Source of the DNA: Apium graveolens
Lineage: Eukaryota; Streptophyta; Magnoliopsida; Apiales; Apiaceae
Length of the DNA: 64,000 nt
Assembly (NCBI RefSeq): GCF_009905375.1
Contig: NC_133650.1
Location: 290,148,423-290,212,422 of the forward strand
Direction of reading: 5' to 3'
Every line of letters starts with the position of its first letter. Position 1 is the stretch's first letter. The notes below the pieces were generated by a model that worked only from the letters and a program-made list of their open reading frames with translations, did not search any database and had not been told where the DNA came from. The position numbers and the translations under genes are program-made. This document shows positions 56,385 to 64,000 of the stretch, piece by piece.

Positions 56385-59300
56385 TTTGAAGGATAATGTT
56401 GGGTATGTTGGGGGGGGGGTCTGTTGAAGTAATTAAAAATGTTGACACCGATGTATTGTCGATACTGGAATTTGAAGATTATGCAAATAAATATAATTAT
56501 AGCACAACTGATTTGTACTACTTCCAAAATGATGGTCATAGCTTTAAGAAATGTATTAGATTATTGTATGATAATGTCTCTATGAGGGATTTAACTAAGC
56601 TGTCTCTACCATTTAAAAGAATGAATGTTTATGTGAATCATCAAAATCAATGTACTGATAAACCACCAACTACTGATGATATAATGTATGTTCTGCTGGT
56701 GGTAGTGGGGTTCATAAGACAGGTGAACATGTTGAAGAAGTAGAAGAGCCTTTAAATGATAATGATAAATTTAGTGAGGATGACAATGAAAATTTAAATT
56801 ACGAGGGGCTGACTGATAACCAAAGTGATGAAGAGCTTGTGGCGGCAAGAAAACTGAGGAACAAATTATAGAGAGTGATTATGATGAGGAAGACTACAAT
56901 AATGAGGAGTTAAGGTCAGATGAAAGTTCAAGTGAAGATTAAAACATCAAGTAGTGGTTCATGTGAGTGTGAAAGTCTTGACAGAGATGTATGATGAAAA
57001 AATCAGGAAAAATCCACAATTCAACGTAAAAGAAATGCAGGAAACAATAAGGAAAGAACTTGAAATAGAAGTCCTTAGGATAAAATGTTCTAGGGTTAGA
57101 CAAGCTGCTCTTGCCGGAGTGTTAGAGACATTGAAAGACCATTATGCCAGGGTGTGGGAAATTGGTTTTGAGATTTTAAAAAATAATCCAGGAAACATGG
57201 TTTACATAAGGACAAGCAGGATCACTGATGATTCTCTGAATAAATTTCAAATGATCTACATGAAGGGTTTCGAGCATATATATGCAACAGAAACAGTAAT
57301 TAAAAACGTGAAAAATCAGAATTTTCGAAACCCACCGCATGATCCATGCGAAAAATAGATATTTAATTTGTAGATCAGATTGTTTACCTTAAGAAGCTTT
57401 ACAAATTGGTTGACCAATGGAGATCGAAAACTTGTTCAATCACCACACATCCCGCTCTCGATCTACGCTCTATCGGTATTCACATGAATGCTTGAACGCA
57501 AGGATTGAATGTTTACTAGCACAAACTCGTTTCTTCTTGCTCTCTCCATCTTCTCCCTTGGTGGCTAGGGTTTTAGTAAAAGTCTTGCATACAAAATCAG
57601 CCACACAAGAGATATTATATAGAGAGTATAATAAGAATTATAACTCTAAAGTAATTAGGAGTTATTATTAATTCGAAATTCGTATTTGTATAATAATTAA
57701 GTCACACTTAAATATTTAACAAATGAATTTTATAATTAATATTAGTAAATTCGAATATCAATATTTATCTAATTAATTAAGTCATACTTAATTAATATTA
57801 TAAATAATTCGAATTACTTTAATATAATTTAAATCCAATTTAAATTAAATAATCCTTCAAGCATTCTTAGTGTGTGACCCTATAGGTTATTATTACGTTG
57901 ACAACGAATTTTAAATCTAATTTAAAATCGTAAACAATGAGCGACATCTAGTAATACATCATTGCTACCCAAGTAATAATAATTGAATCGGTGATCGATT
58001 AAACCTTTCGTGAATAATGTACAATGTAATATAATACCTTTAACCAAATATTATAGATTAAACTAGAGGCATGTTATGTGTCATCCTCATCATAGTTTAA
58101 TCCAACCTTGATCAATGAGTAGACTATCATATCAATTCAACATTTGAGCGTGGCCACTCATTTCATAGTCTAGCTCACAAAAGTGGCCAATAATATCACT
58201 CCTAAAATAGGAGGGTTAAATCCCATCTAGATCATTCATATTTCTCATACGATTCATAATATACTCAATGTCCACTTTTATCATTACCCGGTCAAGGATA
58301 ACTTTTAATGGAATCAATGCATATTAATTATCGTATAGAAATATAATCACTTCAGGTCTAAGGACCATTACATCATTATCACTGTGAGAATTACTTATGA
58401 CACAATAGACATGTAGAATCTCACATCGGAAATGTCCAGCACCATGTACATATACATATGCCTATGTCTTTGACTTTAGTATCACTATACCTATGATCAT
58501 CAGTCAACAAACACACTAATCTTAATGCATTATTATTGTCCCTTAATAATAATACTCGACTAGGGACCGTTAGGAATATTGATACTATTCTCATAATGTC
58601 ATTTCAAAGTCACGTACTTAGAGATATAAAATTGCATATCATATTCTAAGGACATTTATTAATCTAACATTTATATCGTAGTAAATTAAGAATTAATAAA
58701 TTATAAAGGGAATAATCGAAAGAACATAAATATTAATAATCCTAATGTCTTAAACTAAAACATCATAGTGTTGTCTCTAGGGCACAAATACTAACACTAC
58801 ATATGCTACCATGCACTGAAGGAAGGTTGGAAGATAGGATGTAGACCAATTTTAGGTCTAGATGGATGTCTCCTGAAGACTATGTGTGGGGGTCAGTTGC
58901 TCAGTGCAGTTGGGAGGGATGGTAACAACCAGATGTATCCAGTTGCATATGCAGTAGTAGAATCTGAAAGTACTAAAAGTTGAAGATGGTTCCTTGGACT
59001 ACTCAGAGAAGATCTTATTCTTGGAAATGGAGTTGGACTCACAGTGATTAGTGATCAACAGAAGGTATAATTTCTTTATTTCAAACTTACATTACTAGGT
59101 TTCTGGTTGTTGTTTCAAATTAAATGCTTCTTATTATGGTATAATAAATTTTAGGGACTTGAAAATGCAAGGAAGGAGTATCTACCTGATGCAGTTAAAA
59201 AAGTAAGTAGTTACATTATAAAGACATTTCTGTTAAAGATGGTCCAAACTTACTAAGAAGTATAAAATGTGTAGGTGGCCAACATGATTAGTTAAAAATT

Positions 59301-61110
59301 ATTTTTGGATGGATGCATGTGCAACATACCCAGAAGGCTATCAGAAAGCAATGAAAGCTGTTCAAAGGCACTCAAAATCAGCATATGAGCACCAATCCAA
59401 ACTGGATCCCAAATGCTGGTCAAAAGCTTTTTTCCAGAGTAATTGTGATGCTGATAATGTGGAGAATAATATGCCAGAGTGCTTTAATTCCTGGATAGTT
59501 AATGGGAGGTACATTATCTCACATTTAAGGTATATTTCCTGATTTGTCACATGTTTATCTGAATGTATTTTTTTATGATTTTTGTAGGTACATGCCAGTC
59601 CTTAATATGTTGCAGGAACTTCATTTCAAAATAGCGAGGAGAATCTGGAAAAATAGGGAGGCTATGCAAAATGCTGACATTGTCATATGCCCAAGAATAA
59701 AGGGTAAGCTTGACGTTTCAGTTAAAAATTCTAGAATGTGGCATGCCAGTTGGGATGGGGACAAGAAATATATGATGAAATTTGGCACAAAGATAGTGAC
59801 TGTTAACTTAGAAGATTGGACTTGTGATAGTAGGGCATGAAACTAACAGGAATCTCATGTTCCCATGTCGTGGCTGTTATACATGATAAGATACATCAAC
59901 CTATCATGTATGTTTCAAAGTATTACACCAAAGAAATGTACATGAAGTCTTACAATCAGTCCTTGCAAGCTTTAAGATGCGAGGATTTTTTAGAGATGAC
60001 AGACAACGCAGTAATGTTGCCACATGACATTCTTAAAAATTAAGAGGGAGGCCAAAAAGATTAAAAAAATGAGAGCATTGGGAGGGGGAGTCAAAGTAGG
60101 AGTAAAGCTACAGAGAGAGTACCTGGTTTGTTGAAACTAACTAGGGGGGAAGAAAATGCATTACAGTTTGTGTAGACAAGATGGACATAAAAAGCCTAAG
60201 TTCCCATAGCCAATAGAACGAGGGGGAATGAAGGTGGGAAACAAGATGAATGTGGCCAAGAGGAAGGAGAATCTGAACAGAGACAGGGAAATGAGAAGAG
60301 GCCTAGGACTAAGTTTCTAGTAAAGAGGGCCTGACCAGGTATTATCATTGGAGACTCAAGGGAGACATACAAGGATAAAGAATCAAGTGGGAAAGAGAAG
60401 GGGAAAGAACATATGATGAACAAGTCTCAAACAAAGAGAAAAGATAGGCCCTTCTGGATGGCCAAAAAATGTCAAAAAAATAAATGGAACCAGTGATTGA
60501 GGAGGAAGATTTTGCTAATCATCTAGAATACATCCTTGCTAACTATGATGATAACATTCTTGATGATACATATGATGACTTGATTGAGGATTCTAAAGAA
60601 AGCAACAAAGTGCCTAGCAACCATGACAGCTTGACTACTCAACCTACTCCAAGAATTCAGTCATTTCAGGAGATGCTCTTTGGAGCATGTGGAGGTAAAC
60701 TTTTCATGCCTAATCCTGAATTTGTGTCAACAGGGTATCATCCAAATGGGACTCCATGTGTTAGTACACCTTTTAAACATGGTGAGACACATGTAGCTCC
60801 TACTATGGTGGCAGCTGGACCAAGTACAAAGAAGCCATGTAACTTGAAACATCACACATATTTGGGGAAGGCCTTGCTGAAGAAGGTGTTGAAGTAGGCA
60901 GTAGAGAAGAAGGTGATGAAGAATCTGAAGGGGGGATCATGAAGAATCTAAAGGAGAAGAATATAATGATGAAGTAATGTCTGAAGAAAAAGAAGAAAGT
61001 GATGACGATGAGGTGCAACCAGAACCAAGGAGAAGCAATAGATTATGCTTGAAGATAAAGTTCACATTAAAAATACACCTGATGATCCTATCAACCTTGA
61101 TGATGATTAA
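56385..61110 (+). pseudogene. MULE 2 transposase, heavily broken
   Basis: The PB1-like N-terminus (56385-56730: GGGSVEVIKNVDTDVLSILE) changes frame at a 10-G run (56400-56409), and an acidic linker follows. The zinc-binding MuDR domain appears deleted near 56950: the linker runs straight into the predicted helical DEKIRKNPQFNVKEMQETIR (57000-57250). After the solo LTR the DDE core continues (58802 onward: LGLDGCLLK, VISDQQKG) with a Trp-to-stop TGA near 58981, then introns at about 59065-59154 and 59508-59587. Next are WSKAFFQSNCDADNVENNMP and a SWIM finger whose first Cys is in DWTCDSRA with a stop before KLTGISCSHVVAVI. The C-terminal knuckle near 60160-60210 has lost Cys residues. The tail reaches RRSNRLCLK near 61030. 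Confidence 0.8.
57261..58796 (-). repeat. Solo copia LTR inside MULE 2, 1536 bp, TSD CTACA
   Basis: In its own orientation it starts TGTTAGTATTTGTGCCCTAG at 58796 and ends GAAACCCTTCA at 57261. The 5-bp target CTACA is duplicated exactly (57256-57260 and 58797-58801). Removing the LTR and one CTACA makes the MULE reading frame run on through the ICYHALKEGW region, confirming the boundaries. A TATA (CTCTATATAATATC) lies near 57610. No primer site or internal sequence remains, so LTR-LTR recombination removed the rest. Confidence 0.92.
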
Positions 61111-62261
61111 GGATTTGTAATTATGAAATTTATTTTTTTGGGTTTAGTGTTATCAGTCCCAAACAATATACTTTTGTGTTAGGTATGGTCAGTTGAACCA
61201 TAACTTTGGGATGATTATATTTATGTCTTAAGTAGGGTCAGCTAGACCTCATTTTGGTATGGTTAAGTATGTAAACTTATGCTTCACAATTCGGGACCAT
61301 GTAATGACTGATTAAAGTTATATATATTATTAGCTTATTTCACACTAATCTTGATAATGCTACAAAGGTAGTTTCATTCCATTAATTTAAATATTTCTAG
61401 TACATGGATATTGAACCATACTGATGCATTACAACAACACAAAATTCATCACTGGAAACAATCACACCACTAACATACAAATTACATAATATAGAGCCAT
61501 CCACCATTCGCATTCTTCTTCTGCCGGGACTTCATCACCAAAACTTTGCTACTTTCTGTTCATCACCAAAATCAACACCAAAATTACAAATCTAAATATC
61601 TTCAATATCTTTCTGTTCTTTCCAAATTTCACCTTCTTCTCCCTATTCTTTTCCTTCTTCTTTGCTACTTTTTCTTCAAGCATCGCTATCTTTTCTTCGA
61701 GAAACTTTGCTTCTAAGTAAATTCTTCAATTATTGAGGTGAGTGATAACTTCACCATTCCTTCCCCGAAACTCCATATCATACCATTGAAAATAGTCATA
61801 TCTGCTATCCTGCAAGTTTCAGATATAAATTATTTATTTGATTTCGAAAAAATTAATTGACTAACATCATCTTTAACACTATCACAAATGTCTTAATTGA
61901 GAGCTTGAACACATATAAAACCTGCGTCCTGGATTTTTTAAAGACCAATACATATACATTTTTCCCCTATCACCACAATCGTAAATGAACCCAAAAGAGC
62001 TTCTCGAGGACATGGGGTGAGAAGATCTAGCGATGCTTATTGTTGCCATGGTGCTTTCACTCTCAGCAATGTTCCCAACCTACGATCGTTTAAGTATTAG
62101 GTTTTCAGATGCGGTTTTAGAAAATTAAGATGAAGAATCATAAAATTACAATGTCATGGATTATATGTATGTATATAAAGGCGAGATGTAACCGTTGTAA
62201 TGGCCAGGTCAGCTACAGCTCAACTGATTGGTCACTGCTCTTGCCACATCACATCTGACCG
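61111..62261. other. 3' part of MULE 2, noncoding
   Basis: AT-rich sequence between the transposase tail and the right TIR. A CTTCTT/TTCTTC pyrimidine-rich stretch (61500-61720) and sequence reading on the minus strand like a small Lys/Glu-rich frame give no identifiable product. Confidence 0.5.
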
Positions 62262-62596
62262 TTAAGTTTTTAATTGATTTCTAACGGTTTGAACATTTTA
62301 ATTAGATGTGTGACCAAGATGAGCCAAAATTGTAGTAAATAACCAAACTGAGATATTTGGCCGCAGTCAGTCATGAACTTGATATTTATCCCATATTTTT
62401 AAGTACATAATTATGATAACTTAAAAAATTTCGTTCCATTTATTTCACGGATGTTGAAGTCAAATATCGGGTTAACCTAGGATACCACAAATAATAATAT
62501 GAAAGTAAAATCAAGAATAAGTTGGAACGAGGTTGAGATATCATTTATATAAAATAAGTCCTCTATCTCTTAGTGAAGTTGCATTTTGTACACTAA

Positions 62597-63079
62597 GGGG
62601 GGTGTATTCAATTGAGATTTTGAAAGATTTTTATGGATTTTAGAAATCATGGGGTATTCAATTTGGATTTTAAATAATCCTTTAAAATCTGAAGGTATTC
62701 AATAAGGATTGAAAAAAGTCTTTTAAAATCTGAGTGTATTCAATTTAGATTTTAAAAAGTCGATCAAAATTTGGGGGTATTCAATTTGGATTTTAAAAAA
62801 TCCATCAAAATCTGATGGTATTCAAAAGTCCATGGATTTTCTTTTATTTAAAAAAGTTGTGGATTTTGATGGATTTGCTAGTACATTTTTAATATCTTGA
62901 AATCTCTTCAAAATACATGAGATTTTGATGGATTTCTAAAAAACTCCACAAAATCTGCAAGACTCTACAAGATTTTGGATCAACTCCATCAAAATTCATG
63001 AAGAATTGAAATCAACGAAAATCTTTTAAAATCCGTAGATTATTAACAATCCTTTAAAATCTGAAATGAATACACCCCC
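62597..63079. mobile_element. Tourist/PIF-Harbinger-like MITE, 483 bp, TSD TAA
   Basis: The ends GGGGGGTGTATTCAATTGAG and inverted GGGGGTGTATTCATTTCAG are flanked by TAA on both sides (62594-62596, 63080-63082), the 3-bp duplication of PIF/Harbinger elements. The left half holds about five degenerate ~45-bp repeats of GGTATTCAATTTGGATTTTA. Confidence 0.8.
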
Positions 63080-63162
63080 TAAGCATATTTCTCTCCATAT
63101 ATGTGAGAGTTTGAGTTTTTTCTCTCCATCTCTGACTCTTAAGGGATTTGTGAGAGGCCTTC

Positions 63163-63384
63163 ATGGCTAGATATCAAAATTTAGAGGAGCAAATAGCTGG
63201 TATCAACATAGAGGATGAGGATAATCAAGATTTTGTTTTTGAAGGAGACATAATAGAGGAAATAAACAAATATGATATATGTCTGGTAGGGAGGTTTTTA
63301 ACAGAAAAGAACATAAACACGAAGGCGATGAAAACAAAGATGGCAGATGTTTGGAAACCAACTATGGGCATTAACATCAAGTAG
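63163..63384 (+). pseudogene. N-terminus of LINE ORF1 (DUF4283 type), truncated
   Basis: The ATG at 63163 begins MARYQNLEEQIAGINIEDED, followed by INKYDICLVGRFLTEKNINT and KTKMADVWKPTMGINIK. This is the typical start of the DUF4283/zinc-knuckle ORF1 RNA-binding protein of plant L1-like LINEs. A TAG stops the frame at 63382-63384, and two codons later the sequence switches to an LTR at 63392, so the rest of ORF1 and ORF2 are separated from it or lost. About 75 bp of CT-rich leader precede the ATG. Confidence 0.8.
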
Positions 63385-63391
63385 TTGGAAC

Positions 63392-64000
63392 TGTTGAGAA
63401 ACTCACTAACAAGTATAGCAACATAGAGGCAAGTGTATAAAGAATTTAACAAGTTTAGGCCAAGACCACAGTTAACAAAACAAAACATGCAGGTAAATAA
63501 AATCAGTAACTGAAATAACGAAGAGAGAAAGAAAGATGTACCCGAAACCATAGCTTTCAACAGTGACTGAAATAAAGGTTTACAGATACAAAATGCCAAG
63601 AAAATAATCACAGCTGAGTCACCAGGCCTTGCTCGAAGTCCTGGCTGCTCTTGAAGAGATTATTGCCCCCTACCTGCTGCGTTTGGGATGTGCGCAATAT
63701 CTCCACCAGGATAAAACAGCTCGGAGTTTATGTTAACAGCAGCAACAAAACCTCCACTTCAACCAGCACCTCAGTCGCCGGAAAATATCAGCACTTCAGG
63801 ACTTATGGGAGAGAAATGCAGAGAGGTTGAAGAGAAGAGATGAGAATGTAGTGTGTTGTATTCATTCAGTTTAGCCTCTATTTATAGGAGAGGAAAAATG
63901 AAACTGTCCACACACTTAATGTCTGAATTAAACTGCTCCATTAATGAAAAAATCAAAACTGATCAGATTTTGAATTCATAAATGAAAAAATCAAAACTGA
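63392..64000 (-). repeat. Part of a minus-orientation LTR running off the right edge
   Basis: It starts TGTTGAGAAACTCACTAAC, i.e. ends ...GTGAGTTTCTCAACA on the minus strand. A strong TATA (CCTATAAATAGAGGC) lies on the minus strand near 63876-63890, with the transcribed R/U5 part to its left. A short repeat AATGAAAAAATCAAAACTGA occurs at 63942-63961 and 63981-64000. Since LINE sequence lies on its left, this is a 3' LTR with its body to the right, or a solo LTR. Confidence 0.6.

Larger units (their letters stand above)
55731..62393 (+). mobile_element. Decayed MULE 2 (about 5.1 kb without its insert)
   Basis: Inverted ends: 55731-55853 (GGGATAAATAT...CTAATTAAAATGTTCAA) and 62262-62393 reversed. 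The flanks TATTTTAAG (55722-55730) and TATTTTTAAG (62394-62403) look like the 9-bp target duplication with one extra T. The interior is a MURA-type transposase pseudogene of a different family from MULE 1, interrupted by a solo copia LTR. Confidence 0.85.

Overview
The window looks like nuclear DNA of a eudicot plant. It is AT-rich, has one intact plant gene, and is otherwise filled with typical plant transposons: Ty1/copia elements primed by initiator tRNA-Met, Athila-like Ty3/gypsy elements with a tRNA-Asp-like primer site, MULEs, a Helitron, MITEs, a tRNA-derived SINE and a LINE. The long-Gag copia families with extra 3' reading frames and motif-rich LTRs remind me of Apiaceae (carrot relatives), but that is a low-confidence impression made without any database search.

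Layout. 1-9.5 kb is a three-level nest. The 3' end of a plus-strand copia element (accessory ORF and 3' LTR, 1-1779) sits inside a decayed minus-strand copia element (1780-7573). That element in turn split a non-LTR-type reverse-transcriptase gene (7574-9523, minus), itself a pseudogene. 9.5-15.6 kb is AT-rich and holds hAT-like and other MITEs and a long foldback. 15.6-18.5 kb is a field of short degenerate tandem repeats ending in a 15-bp minisatellite. 18.6-25.1 kb holds two homologous Athila-type LTRs in opposite orientation, a likely solo copia LTR between them, and the 3' part of a minus-strand Athila-like element. From about 25.1 kb a plus-strand Athila-like element keeps gag but no pol. 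Its 3' LTR was split by a very young copia element (31031-38564, 5-bp target duplication AAAAC, LTRs differing by one base and one 7-bp indel as read by eye). That copia element keeps gag and protease but lacks integrase, reverse transcriptase and RNase H.

38.7-45.4 kb holds a broken last-exon fragment of a phosphoglycerate dehydrogenase gene, then a complete MULE (40074-45351) with about 139-bp inverted ends and a 9-bp target duplication. 48575-50203 (minus) is the only gene I judge intact: an intronless secreted copper-radical oxidase of the GLOX/galactose-oxidase family with all active-site residues. 51.9-55.1 kb is a MITE/Helitron/SINE cluster. 55.7-62.4 kb is a second, more decayed MULE interrupted by a 1536-bp solo LTR with a 5-bp target duplication. 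The window ends with a Tourist-like MITE, the start of a LINE ORF1 cut by a further LTR, and that LTR running off the right edge.

Apart from the GLOX gene, nothing here forms a cellular pathway. The content is a layered insertion record that can be put in order. The points most worth a second look are the recently moved copia element that lacks pol, the extra 3' reading frames of the copia families, tandem repeats in U3 of unrelated copia LTRs, a Gag with three zinc knuckles, and the split reverse-transcriptase pseudogene, whose affiliation I cannot fix.
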